DNA from: a bacterium
Lineage (GTDB): Bacteria > Acidobacteriota > Aminicenantia > Aminicenantales > Aminicenantaceae
NCBI GenBank assembly: GCA_018335295.1
Contig: JAGXKI010000013.1
Location: forward strand, 1 to 40,057
Direction: 5' to 3'
DNA: 40,057 nucleotides
In this document: positions 27,694-36,207 of the stretch, one piece after another
Layout: the number at the start of each line of letters is the position of its first letter
How positions within the stretch are numbered: position 1 is the stretch's first letter
Position numbers and translations under genes: made by a program
Notes under the pieces: generated by a model
Told to the model about the DNA's origin: nothing
Seen by the model: the letters and a program-made list of their open reading frames with translations, nothing else
Database searches by the model: none

Positions 27694-30600
27694 AACTTCT
27701 GAAACTTCTCCCAAAGAAACATTTATATGTGCATTTATTCTTGGGAGGAGTGGGATTGTCTTTTCTGGTGGGAATTTTTTATTTCCTTTGGCCTGCTTTA
27801 ATCTCTTCCAATTATTACCAAAAGAGCCTGACTCATCTCCGCCATAAGGCTCAAGCTATTAAGGAGGAACACGCATTCCTCCAGAAAAGGATGCGGCAAC
27901 AAAAGGAGAAACTGGCTCAACTCTCTATTCCCCAAGATAAAAAGGGCATTTTTCAAATTTTCAAACAACTGGATCTGGATACAGATAAGGAGGGGATCGC
28001 CTACTACCATGGAAAAGAGCTGACCCTTTGGTTAGGCCACGCTCTGGATTTGAACTCAATCTTCTCTCAAAATAAACATTGGCCCCAGCTTCTCCAGAAA
28101 AAACCGACTTTTCTCATCAAGGACAAGGCTTCCGTATACAAAATTTCTTCCCTTAAGATAACCCCCCAGAAGCGTTTGGTTCTCTTCCGGCTTATGGCTT
28201 TTCTTCCCCAATTTAAAGCTTCCTATTTGAAGGAATATCATTTTTTAAAACCTCAACTTCTCCAAAACACCCGGATTCACTACTGGGATTTTCGGGAAGA
28301 CGTTTCGGGGTTTGAAAAGATATTTTCTAAACATCAGGATGAATACATTGGACAGCCCCGACTTCAGGATGAAATCCAGACTCTTTTCTTTCCCCTCCGG
28401 AACAAAGAGAAGGATATCACAGCTACGGTCACCCTCCGTTCTCTTTCCCTATCTGAAAAATTAGCCCGTCAAAAGGAAACCATCCTCCTGATCCTTTTTC
28501 TTCTTCTCGGAATTTCGCTCATATTTCTTATTATTCATATTTTTAAATTTTATCCCTTGTCCCAAACAAAGAAATTCCTCCCCGTTCTCTGGGTGGGGAT
28601 GATTCTTGTCGGGCTAAGATTTCTCTTTTTCCTTTTTAGTCAGCTTGGAATGGTGGAATCTCTCTCCATTTTTTCCCCTTTATCGGTGAGTTTTCTTTCA
28701 TTCGGAAATCTCACCAAATCTCCAGCAGATATCTTCCTTACATGCTTTTTTCTCTTTCTTCTCATTGGGTGTATCTATCAAACCCTCCGTCCTAATCTCT
28801 CCAATGACCCAAAGCAACTCCACCCGGTTTGGCGTACCGGCCTCAGTTTTGTCCCTGTATTTTTCAGTATTTTCCTCATCTATCTTTTGGAGAGATTTCT
28901 TCACCGAATGATTTTTAATTCCAACATAAATCTGCTCCATTTCTCTTTCAATGTTTCTTTTTTGATTCTTCATCTGAGCATCTTTTTCTTTTTCCTCAGT
29001 CTTTTCTTAATCATCTATACAGCATTCCGGTTATCGGCACTTTACCTGACAAGCTGGATGTTCTCTTTGATCCTTACAGTTGGTGGTTTTGGAATCTATT
29101 ATCTTTTGAGGCCTCCCGTTCATTTTTTTCTATTTATCCTGGAATTCCTGGTGGTCCTTTGCATCCTCACAGCAGCTTTCTTCCCTGAAAATTTTCGCCG
29201 GAAAGAAGCCACAGGAGCTATTTTTCTATTGGCTGCCCTCTTTCTTTTTGGCACACTCCACTCCTTTTCTTTCCAGAGGAATCAACTCCTTCTTCAGAAT
29301 TCTCTCCAAAATATCATCAAAACCCAGGATGATTGGGGATCTTTTCTCCTACAACAATCCCTTCAGGAAATCGACAACAATAAAGAATCTATCCTTTCCT
29401 ACTTCAAAAACCCCCAATCCTCCGACCTAGCTCATTCTCTCTGGGAAAATTCATTGATTTCAAAATTCAACTGGTACTCGAGTTTAGAGATCGTCAGTTC
29501 TGAAGGAAACATCCTTTCCCGGTTTTCTATGAATGTTCCTAAAATCCACCGTCTGGATATGGATCTCCCCCGGCGAAAAAAATGGACTCTTCTCCAGCAG
29601 AGCGTTCCATTCCTGGGAAAAGAAAGGAATTTTCTCATAGGCTATAGGGATTGGTATGAGGGATCCCACCATTTAGGAAGGGTCATCCTCTCTCTTTCTA
29701 TGGATTACGATATGCTCCCTTTCCTCTATTCAGCAAACCCCTATTTTGAACTTCTCCGTTTTTCTTCGATGCCTTCCCTGAATCAGGTGGATTTTGGTTT
29801 TGCGGTTTTTGATTTAAAAGGAAAACCTTTATTCAATCCCCGCAACATCTCATCTGGAATTTCTCCCTCTAGGATCCAAAAAATTACCTCCTCTTCAGAG
29901 TCCTTTTGGGCTCCATTCACAGATAAAGACACAAAATATAAGAGCCTTTACTTCACATATAACAACCGGATTTACTCTCTATTTCTACCTCAAAAAACTT
30001 TTTTGGAATACTCTGTCAGCTTTTTTAAACTTTTTTTCCTCTATCTGCTCCTTGGTTTCCTTTTTGTCTTTCTTTTTTCAGTAGGGTTTCATAGAAAAAA
30101 ATGGCCCAATCCTTTCTGGTCCTTTTCCAACCGAGTTTATATCTCCTTTTTTGCGGTGGCAGTCATTCCCCTCCTCCTTTTTACCTTTTTCACTCAAAAC
30201 TTTTTTTCCACCCTATTTTCTCAACAGTACAAAGAAAGGGCTGAAATTCGAGTCAATTTTGCCCAACGGGTCATGGAGGACTTTCTCATATTCCAACAGC
30301 AAGACCCCACTTCTCTAAACCTTCCTCCAGAAAATGTGGTTTTGTGGATAAGCTCCACCATTTCCAATGATGTCAATCTTTACCAGAACGGAAAACTCAT
30401 TTCTTCCAGTCGACGTGAATTTTTTGATTATGGTCTTCTTCCTGAACTCCTCGATGGAGAAACCTATTATAAAATCAAGTTTGAAAACAGCCCCCTCTCC
30501 ACTCAAACCCAGAAAATCGGAGATTATTCATTCCATACCCTCACTATTCCTTATTCACTCCAGGATTCTCTCCTTTTCATTTCCCTGCCTTTTCCTCTCG

Positions 30601-31571
30601 AACAGCAGGAAATATCCAACGCCACCACCGAGCTCATTGAATTTTTATTTTTCGTTTCTGTGTTTTTTGTAGCTGGAGTTCTGGTGTTTGCTAGAGGTAT
30701 CGGAAGTACCATCATCCATCCCATCAGAAAGCTTCTCTCCGGAACCAAGGAGGTCAGTAAGGGAAATCTTGAAATATCCATTCCCCACAAACACCAAGAT
30801 GAGATGAAAACTCTCATCGACGGATTCAATTCCATGGTGAAGAGCCTCAAAAAACATCAGCAGGAAATGGCAGAGATGAGTAAAAAGGTGGCCTGGGCCG
30901 AAATGGCCCGAAAAGTAGCCCATGAAATCAAGAATCCCCTCACTCCCATCCAGCTTTCCGCAGAACATCTCTTGAGCGTCTACCAGGATAAAAATAGAAA
31001 TTTTGACCAGACTCTCCAGGAATCTTGCTCTTACATTATTAAAGAAGTGGAAAACCTCAGAAAAATCGCTCAGGAATTCCTGGAATTTTCTAGGGAAACT
31101 GAACTTCATAAAGAACCCATCGATATAAAGGAAATCATCCAGGAAATCATCGCTCCTTACAGGAACACTCTTTGGGGCAGAGTAGAGTTTAAAGAATATT
31201 ACCGAGGGAGTGACTTTCACATAAATGGAGATCCAGCCAAAATAAGGATTGTGCTTAAAAACTTAATCACCAATTCCATCGAAGCCATCCCTCAGCAGGG
31301 CCAAATTGAGCTCTCTCTCTACAGAGAAGAAAAAGGGATCGGGCTCAGGATTCAGGATACAGGTACAGGAATAGAAAAAAAACATCTGGATAGGATATTT
31401 GAACCCAATTTTTCAACCAAAGATGTAGGAACAGGTTTAGGCCTTCCTATCTCCAAAAAAATCATCGAAGCTCATGGAGGAACCATTCAGGTTTCCAGTG
31501 AGGTCCGCATAGGAACCACCATCTCTATTTTCCTCCCCCGCGGAAAACAAAATTTCCAAAGGAAAGATTAG
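27690..31571 (+). CDS. Giant NtrY-like membrane sensor histidine kinase
   Basis: At 1293 residues this is far longer than usual NtrY kinases (about 700-750). Membrane helix at 11-38, extracytoplasmic region 39-262, a block of about eight helices between 264 and 526, a second extracytoplasmic region about 527-775, helices near 777-801 and 816-835, a third outside segment, a helix about 981-1004 and a HAMP linker. The kinase core has AHEIKNPLTPIQLSAEHLL with phospho-acceptor His1078, and the ATPase N, G1 and G2 boxes in NLITNSIEA, DTGTGIEKKHLDRIFEP and GTGLGLPISKKIIEAHGG. It starts at TTG, overlapping the previous stop. No response regulator is adjacent. NtrY kinases usually control nitrogen or stress regulons with sigma-54-type regulators; that link is not shown here. 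Confidence 0.9.
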   Translation: MKLLKLLPKKHLYVHLFLGGVGLSFLVGIFYFLWPALISSNYYQKSLTHLRHKAQAIKEEHAFLQKRMRQQKEKLAQLSIPQDKKGIFQIFKQLDLDTDKEGIAYYHGKELTLWLGHALDLNSIFSQNKHWPQLLQKKPTFLIKDKASVYKISSLKITPQKRLVLFRLMAFLPQFKASYLKEYHFLKPQLLQNTRIHYWDFREDVSGFEKIFSKHQDEYIGQPRLQDEIQTLFFPLRNKEKDITATVTLRSLSLSEKLARQKETILLILFLLLGISLIFLIIHIFKFYPLSQTKKFLPVLWVGMILVGLRFLFFLFSQLGMVESLSIFSPLSVSFLSFGNLTKSPADIFLTCFFLFLLIGCIYQTLRPNLSNDPKQLHPVWRTGLSFVPVFFSIFLIYLLERFLHRMIFNSNINLLHFSFNVSFLILHLSIFFFFLSLFLIIYTAFRLSALYLTSWMFSLILTVGGFGIYYLLRPPVHFFLFILEFLVVLCILTAAFFPENFRRKEATGAIFLLAALFLFGTLHSFSFQRNQLLLQNSLQNIIKTQDDWGSFLLQQSLQEIDNNKESILSYFKNPQSSDLAHSLWENSLISKFNWYSSLEIVSSEGNILSRFSMNVPKIHRLDMDLPRRKKWTLLQQSVPFLGKERNFLIGYRDWYEGSHHLGRVILSLSMDYDMLPFLYSANPYFELLRFSSMPSLNQVDFGFAVFDLKGKPLFNPRNISSGISPSRIQKITSSSESFWAPFTDKDTKYKSLYFTYNNRIYSLFLPQKTFLEYSVSFFKLFFLYLLLGFLFVFLFSVGFHRKKWPNPFWSFSNRVYISFFAVAVIPLLLFTFFTQNFFSTLFSQQYKERAEIRVNFAQRVMEDFLIFQQQDPTSLNLPPENVVLWISSTISNDVNLYQNGKLISSSRREFFDYGLLPELLDGETYYKIKFENSPLSTQTQKIGDYSFHTLTIPYSLQDSLLFISLPFPLEQQEISNATTELIEFLFFVSVFFVAGVLVFARGIGSTIIHPIRKLLSGTKEVSKGNLEISIPHKHQDEMKTLIDGFNSMVKSLKKHQQEMAEMSKKVAWAEMARKVAHEIKNPLTPIQLSAEHLLSVYQDKNRNFDQTLQESCSYIIKEVENLRKIAQEFLEFSRETELHKEPIDIKEIIQEIIAPYRNTLWGRVEFKEYYRGSDFHINGDPAKIRIVLKNLITNSIEAIPQQGQIELSLYREEKGIGLRIQDTGTGIEKKHLDRIFEPNFSTKDVGTGLGLPISKKIIEAHGGTIQVSSEVRIGTTISIFLPRGKQNFQRKD

Positions 31572-31647
31572 GCCTGGCCTTTTGAGACAGATTATGAAAA
31601 AATAAAAAAAGAATAAACTTTTAAATTTCAAAATAGGGAGTGTTCGG

Positions 31648-32148
31648 ATGTCTATGACTCTGATTACTTACTACACTCAAACAGGCAATACCCAACAAAT
31701 CGCCGAGGCCATTTATGAAGCCCTGGGAGGAAAAAAAGAAATAAAACCTGTGGATGAAGTGACAGATGTTAAAAATTATTCCCTTATTTTTGTAGGCTTC
31801 CCTGTTCACTCTCACAGTGTTCCTTACAAGATGGAAACTTTTCTCAAACAGTTACCCAGCCGGAAAAAAATCGCCCTCTTTTCCACTCATGGTTCTCTCA
31901 CAGGGAGCCGCCTTTCCCGGGAAGCCCTGGAGCATGCCACAGTGCTTGCTTCCAAAGCCAAAATCCTGGGGACCTTTTCCTGCCAGGGAAAGGTTTCTCC
32001 TGAAGCCTTAGAAATTCTCAGTAAATCTCCCGAACATAAAGCCTGGACTGAAATGGCTGCCTCCGCACGCAGACACCCCGATGAGAAAGACAGAAAGAGC
32101 GCACAAAACTTTGCCCGGTGGGTACTCACCCTAAGTTCTCAGAAATAG
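31648..32148 (+). CDS. Flavodoxin-like FMN protein
   Basis: The FMN phosphate loop is TQTGNTQ (residues 10-16) in the context LITYYTQTGNTQQIAEAI. The next Rossmann strands VKNYSLIFVGFPVHSHSVPY and KKIALFSTHGS match the flavin ring-binding loops of flavodoxin-family proteins. It is 166 residues, single-domain and cytoplasmic. It acts as a one- or two-electron carrier or a small reductase; the partner cannot be named. GGGAG 8 nt before the ATG supports the start, and a T-tract terminator follows. It is 76 bp after the kinase gene and may or may not share its transcript. Confidence 0.85.
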   Translation: MSMTLITYYTQTGNTQQIAEAIYEALGGKKEIKPVDEVTDVKNYSLIFVGFPVHSHSVPYKMETFLKQLPSRKKIALFSTHGSLTGSRLSREALEHATVLASKAKILGTFSCQGKVSPEALEILSKSPEHKAWTEMAASARRHPDEKDRKSAQNFARWVLTLSSQK

Positions 32149-32173
32149 TTTTCTCCCCTCCTTATCTGATAGA

Positions 32174-32202
32174 GGAAAGAGCTCTCAACTTTCCTTTTTT
32201 TT
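32174..32202 (+). terminator. Intrinsic terminator after the flavodoxin gene
   Basis: GGAAAG (32174-32179) pairs with CTTTCC (32189-32194), followed by eight T (32195-32202). It overlaps the 3' end of the convergent epimerase gene. Confidence 0.65.
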
Positions 32203-32604
32203 CTGTTTTAATTCAATCAGCACACCATTGAAGTATCGGGGATGAATAAAAGAAATCAAACTCCCCTGGGCTCCCTTTTGAGGTTTATCCTGGATGGACT
32301 CAACCCCTTTATTCTGGAATGTGCTTAAGGCTTTGTGAATATCCTCAACTTCAAAACAAACATGATGAAGCCCCTCCCCCCTCTTCTGAAGGAATTTATG
32401 GACAGGAGAATTTTTGTCCAGGGGAGAAATCAATTCTACCTGGGGACCTTCCGAGACTTCCAAATGAGCCAACTTCACACCCCTCTCCTTAATCTCTTCG
32501 ATTCCATGAAGCCGGAGATTGAACATTTTTCTCCATTGATCTAAACTCTTTTCTAAATCCTCCACCGCAATGCCAATATGATCGATTTGATCAAACATTC
32601 TCAT
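32185..32604 (-). CDS. mce: Methylmalonyl-CoA epimerase
   Basis: The 139-residue vicinal-oxygen-chelate protein interconverts (S)- and (R)-methylmalonyl-CoA in propionyl-CoA metabolism or its reverse. It has two beta-alpha-beta-beta-beta halves: IDHIGIAVEDLEKSL with metal-ligand His9, VELISPL, GLHHVCFEVEDI with a second His, and GVLIELKQ with the ligand Glu. It overlaps meaB by 4 bp (ATGA) and follows it, so the two are co-translated. A second in-frame ATG two codons in is an alternative start. The mutase genes are outside the window. Confidence 0.92.
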   Translation of the reverse strand: MRMFDQIDHIGIAVEDLEKSLDQWRKMFNLRLHGIEEIKERGVKLAHLEVSEGPQVELISPLDKNSPVHKFLQKRGEGLHHVCFEVEDIHKALSTFQNKGVESIQDKPQKGAQGSLISFIHPRYFNGVLIELKQKKKES

Positions 32605-33533
32605 TTCCCTTTCAACTTTTCCACAATTTCCTCCGCCATAGAATAGGGATCCACTTCTTTTCTGTAAATCCGTTCCACAAACTTATCCATTTCCGCATCA
32701 GGGATATTTGCTGTGACCTCTTTGAATATTTTCTCACTGATAATATCTTTGAGCATGTTGGAAATCAGCCTTTTCCTTCGGGAAATCCACAGCTGGGGAT
32801 CTTTTTCCCTGATGATCCTGTTAATCTCATTCACGAGATGGTCGGCACCCTGTCCTTGAGTGGCCACAGTCTTTATGATAGGAGGAATGTTTTCTTTATT
32901 GTAGCCCAGCTCCAGCATAGACTGGAGCTGTCTTTCGGTCCGTTCCGTTTCTGGAGAATCTGCTTTATTCAGAACAAAGAGATCCGCGATTTCGGTGATC
33001 CCTGCTTTAAAGGCTTGAATATCATCCCCTGTTCCTGGAATCAAAACCACCAGGATGATATCGGCCAGCTTGACCACATCCACTTCATCCTGTCCCACAC
33101 CTACCGTTTCCAGTATGATGAAATCCTTTCCTGCGGCTTCAAGAACAGCAACGGCTTCTCCTGAAGCTTTGGCCACTCCTCCTAAATGCCCCCGGGTGGC
33201 CATACTCCGGATAAAGGTTTGAGAATCGGTGCTGTGCTGCATCATCCGAATCCGATCTCCCAAAATAGCTCCCCCACTGAAAGGACTGGAGGGATCCACA
33301 GCTACAATTCCGATTCTTTTTTGGGCCTTCCGCAGTTTTCCGATCATTTGATCCACCAAGGTGCTCTTGCCGGACCCTGGAGAACCGGTAATTCCCACCA
33401 CTACAGAATTACCTGTACGAGGGAAAATCTTCTTCATCATTTCCTGGGCCGGGAGAGAATTGTTCTCCACCATGGATATGGCCCGGGCCACAGCTCGGGG
33501 ATTTCCTTTAATGATTTGTTGAGCCAAATCCAA
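32601..33533 (-). CDS. meaB: MeaB/ArgK-type GTPase, methylmalonyl-CoA mutase chaperone
   Basis: This G3E-family P-loop GTPase protects and reloads the B12-dependent methylmalonyl-CoA mutase. Motifs seen are GITGSPGSGKSTLVDQ (Walker A), VDPSSPFSGGAILGDRIRM, MATRGHLGG, ETVGVGQDEVDVV (Walker B region) and FVLNKAD (base specificity). Its 310 residues are typical. The start is TTG, supported by AGGAG 7 nt upstream (minus strand); no nearer ATG preserves the N-terminal helix. It is translationally coupled to the downstream epimerase gene. Presence of both genes implies a B12-dependent mutase elsewhere in the genome. Confidence 0.95.
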   Translation of the reverse strand: MDLAQQIIKGNPRAVARAISMVENNSLPAQEMMKKIFPRTGNSVVVGITGSPGSGKSTLVDQMIGKLRKAQKRIGIVAVDPSSPFSGGAILGDRIRMMQHSTDSQTFIRSMATRGHLGGVAKASGEAVAVLEAAGKDFIILETVGVGQDEVDVVKLADIILVVLIPGTGDDIQAFKAGITEIADLFVLNKADSPETERTERQLQSMLELGYNKENIPPIIKTVATQGQGADHLVNEINRIIREKDPQLWISRRKRLISNMLKDIISEKIFKEVTANIPDAEMDKFVERIYRKEVDPYSMAEEIVEKLKGK

Positions 33534-33641
33534 TGTCTTACTCCTGTTTTTCTGTGATCTTCGGATCGAGAATCAATCAGGTTGAGATTTGATTATAAAT
33601 GAGAGAAGGACAAGAGGCAAGACGGCAATTCCCTAAGAAGT

Positions 33642-34709
33642 TTAACTCTTCTGGCTTCTATAAACTCTATTTGAAATGAAATAACGCTGGATTCCCTCTC
33701 TTTCCTCTTCTGTGGGAGAGGAGCCAGGATTAAACCATACGCCATCTTTCAAAGCTTTCTGATTCGTTAGGAATTGAAGGGCATAGAGAGAAGATTTCCG
33801 GGCCATGCGGCCGGCCAAAGATTTCACGTATTCAGCTTCTACAGAAGAGCCCCTTTTCTGATCTTTCTGAAAAGCCGCTCGGTAGGTTAAAAAACGGCAG
33901 GCTTCTAGGTTGGTTAATCCGTGTGCCGCTTTTTTTTGAACCTCCCCCCATCTTTTCTGTTTATTGGAGGTTCCTTTTTCCAAAATGGAATCCAAAGCTC
34001 CGGCGGTAATCCCCAATCCCATACCGGCTAAAGCCACATGGGCCTCTTGTTTAATTTTAGCTGTCTGCTTATAAGCCTTCCCTATTTCTCCGATCAAATG
34101 TTCAGCAGGGATTTCGATATTTTTAAAAGTCACTTCCCACTCCCCTTCACTCCGCGTTATCCTTTTCTTTTCCACTGATTTTTTGACATCATCCAAGATG
34201 AACACAGAATGACCTTCCTTCCCTCCATGGGGCTCGGTTTCCGCCGTCATCATCACCACATCAGCCTCGGAAATATCATTCCAAAACAGTTTTTTGCCTT
34301 TCAAAAACCAACGTCCCTCTTTTTTCTCTGCCCGAAGTGATGCCGAGGAATCCCAAAAGAACTCCCCTTGAATATCCCATAGACCCAAATCCTCCCCTGA
34401 GCTCAACCTTTCCCCAAACCGCTTCTTCTGAAGTCCGCTTCCAAACATGTACAGCTGAGGCAAACAAAAAGAACGCTGCCCCAACAGCCATAAGCCCAGG
34501 ACCGGATTCTCCCTGGATATTTCTTCCAGAAGCAAAGTGAAATTCAGCTCTTTTCCTCTCGATTCCTCCCATATTCCTTCTTTCCGGAGGATCTCCATTT
34601 TCTCCTTTATCCCTTCCTTATCCCGGGGAAAGGGGAGGATTTCCTTTCGGTAAAATTTCCGAATGGATGTTTTTAGTTCCAGCTGCCTGGAGGATAATAA
34701 AAAATCCAT
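33642..34709 (-). CDS. Divergent acyl-CoA dehydrogenase homologue
   Basis: The 355 residues follow the acyl-CoA dehydrogenase layout. There is an N-terminal helical domain (LKTSIRKFYRKEILPF), a middle beta domain (GRWFLKGKKLFWNDISEADVVMMTA; FKNIEIPAEHLIGEIGKAYK) and a C-terminal helical bundle (AGMGLGITAGALDSILE). The C-terminal region that normally reads GGYGYTREYPVERLYRD is replaced by QFLTNQKALKDGVWFNPGSSPTEEE-type sequence, so the usual catalytic Glu context is not recognisable. It may be inactive or have a different role. It is upstream of meaB with a 108-bp gap on the same strand. Confidence 0.7.
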   Translation of the reverse strand: MDFLLSSRQLELKTSIRKFYRKEILPFPRDKEGIKEKMEILRKEGIWEESRGKELNFTLLLEEISRENPVLGLWLLGQRSFCLPQLYMFGSGLQKKRFGERLSSGEDLGLWDIQGEFFWDSSASLRAEKKEGRWFLKGKKLFWNDISEADVVMMTAETEPHGGKEGHSVFILDDVKKSVEKKRITRSEGEWEVTFKNIEIPAEHLIGEIGKAYKQTAKIKQEAHVALAGMGLGITAGALDSILEKGTSNKQKRWGEVQKKAAHGLTNLEACRFLTYRAAFQKDQKRGSSVEAEYVKSLAGRMARKSSLYALQFLTNQKALKDGVWFNPGSSPTEEEREGIQRYFISNRVYRSQKS

Positions 34710-34906
34710 TATGATTCACATATGGAGGCTAAAAAGTGTAGAAGAAACACCGGGAAAAAGAGAGGCTGTTTCTCAAATCTCCTTGTTTCTTCCGGATACA
34801 TCCGGTTCTCTTCCATTCCTTTTAAACCCTTTTTGGGTGGAAAATTTATATTAATTCCCTGACCTCAAAGAATCAAGGATGGAAGAAATTCTGAAAGGCC
34901 GTGTCA

Positions 34907-34935
34907 TTGACAGCTGCGGAGAAATGGTTTAAATT
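34907..34935 (+). promoter_or_regulatory. Putative promoter of the YHS/TRASH protein gene, no leader
   Basis: Perfect TTGACA (34907-34912), 17 bp, TAAATT (34930-34935), ending 6 nt before the ATG at 34942. No Shine-Dalgarno lies between. Confidence 0.5.
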
Positions 34936-34941
34936 TAAAAA

Positions 34942-35202
34942 ATGCTTCAGGGATTACTGAGACTTATTCTTTATATCCTTATAGGATACATCTTATACAA
35001 TGTGATTTTATATTTCAAAGCGGCGAATAAAAAAATTAAAAATTCCCGTCAATCCAAAAATCCTTCCAATAAGATGGTAAAGGATGAAGTGTGCAAGACC
35101 TATCTCCCTGAAGAAGAAGCCATCAAAGAAAAGCATCAGGGAAAATGGTACTACTTTTGTTCCAAGGAATGCCGCAAAAAATTCCTTCAATCTAAGAAAT
35201 AA
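34942..35202 (+). CDS. Membrane-anchored YHS/TRASH-type small protein
   Basis: It has 86 residues. One N-terminal membrane helix (GLLRLILYILIGYILYNVILYF) is followed by a basic linker and a YHS/TRASH-like metal-binding domain: MVKDEVCKTYLPEEEAI, then GKWYYFCSKECRKKFL. The Cys residues of VCKTY and CSKEC are placed as in other YHS domains that bind zinc, copper or mercury. The family is often next to metal transporters, but none is here. Function is a metal-sensing or -buffering guess. The ATG lacks a Shine-Dalgarno. Confidence 0.75.
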   Translation: MLQGLLRLILYILIGYILYNVILYFKAANKKIKNSRQSKNPSNKMVKDEVCKTYLPEEEAIKEKHQGKWYYFCSKECRKKFLQSKK

Positions 35203-35229
35203 TATCAACCCGCCTTTATGCCTGCTTAA

Positions 35230-35260
35230 TCCCTGAGAAACTCTCACCTAGTCTCAGGGA
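35230..35260. terminator. Bidirectional hairpin between convergent genes
   Basis: TCCCTGAGA (35230-35238) and TCTCAGGGA (35252-35260) pair perfectly over 9 bp with a 13-nt loop. It lies 28 nt after the YHS gene and its right arm contains the cupin stop codon. No T run follows. Confidence 0.5.
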
Positions 35261-35577
35261 ACCAAGCTCCAAGCATCAATCGTGACCGATTCCCGAAGGG
35301 AGACTTGTTGGTGTTGAAAGTTCGCTGGAACCACGTAAGTTTCCCCCGCTTTCACCTTAAATTCGGTGGTTCCCTTCTCTGCCTCTATGATAATTTTTTG
35401 TTCGCCCTTGATCACTGTAGTCACTTGTTCATAGGAATGAGTGTGGGGAGGAACCTTGGAGCCTTTCTTGTATTCAAACCGAGCCATCAATAAATCCCTT
35501 CCACCCCCTAAGGTTCGTCGGACCACTCCATCGAAAACTTCGACTTCAGGTTGGTCATTTTGACTTATTTTAAGCAT
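35254..35577 (-). CDS. Cupin-domain protein
   Basis: A 107-residue single cupin barrel. The first motif reads GSKVPPHTHSYEQVTTVIKGE, giving the two His and one Glu-type metal ligands. The second is GETYVVPANFQHQ with a His. Small stand-alone cupins bind a metal and often a small ligand; the specific function is unknown. The start is ATG 35577, with a purine-rich GGAAGCGGGA before it. A possible promoter TTGAAA-17/18-TAAAAA lies just upstream. It is followed on the opposite strand by the YHS gene, and the two share a hairpin at their 3' ends. Confidence 0.82.
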   Translation of the reverse strand: MLKISQNDQPEVEVFDGVVRRTLGGGRDLLMARFEYKKGSKVPPHTHSYEQVTTVIKGEQKIIIEAEKGTTEFKVKAGETYVVPANFQHQQVSLRESVTIDAWSLVP

Positions 35578-35643
35578 TCCCGCTTCCTTTTTTTTATGAT
35601 GACTTTAAAGCCGCTTTCAACCTGTACAAAAACAGTAGTTTCT

Positions 35644-35928
35644 TTATATTCCAGTCCAGGTTATCCGAAAATCCGTGAATTCCCCTTTATAATTTTCCCA
35701 GTCTACATCCACATTTTCCACTCTGGCCATAGGAGGCCCCTCTCTCAACCGGCCGATCAAATCTTCAATTTGTTCTTTTTCTCCTTCCACCACAACCTCT
35801 ACTCTTCCATCACTTGCATTTCGTACCCATCCGGCAAGACCCAGAGATGAAGCCCACTTCCGAGTATGGTCCCGGAAAAAAACCCCTTGTACTCGACCTG
35901 AAACAAAAATATGTGCTCTTGCTTTCAT
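35644..35928 (-). CDS. acyP: Acylphosphatase
   Basis: This 94-residue enzyme hydrolyses acyl phosphates. It shows the complete signature SGRVQGVFFRDHTRKWA with catalytic Arg19, and GWVRNASDGRVEVVVEG with catalytic Asn37. The length is exactly that of the family. It is on the same strand as, and 66 bp upstream of, the cupin gene. No Shine-Dalgarno precedes the ATG; a TATAAA-like -10 sits 5 nt before it, suggesting a leaderless message, although the -35 is weak. Confidence 0.95.
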   Translation of the reverse strand: MKARAHIFVSGRVQGVFFRDHTRKWASSLGLAGWVRNASDGRVEVVVEGEKEQIEDLIGRLREGPPMARVENVDVDWENYKGEFTDFRITWTGI

Positions 35929-36207
35929 TTGATTTTATAATATCAAATTTATAACTTAAAATAAACGGAAATTTCTCCGACACCAGCCGATTTCAATCAT
36001 AAAGTTATCATTCGTTTGCTTATTCCATTAATGATAGATTCATTTTTAGGTTTGTCCCGGGAATATGTCCTTAAGGGAGGTAGGAGTTGATAGAAAATCC
36101 TCTCTCCCAGCAAATGAGAGTAAGTTAATTGTTTTCAAGGAATTAAGCGTGGTCCGACTCCAATTTAACCAGCTTTTCGACTTTATTCAAGATAAGGACC
36201 AGCAGCT

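Noticed and set aside
34879-34932. 17-codon open frame (MEEILKGRVIDSCGEMV) just before the YHS gene, considered as a leader peptide
   Set aside because: It covers the TTGACA -35 and the spacer of the predicted promoter, so it would not be transcribed with the gene.
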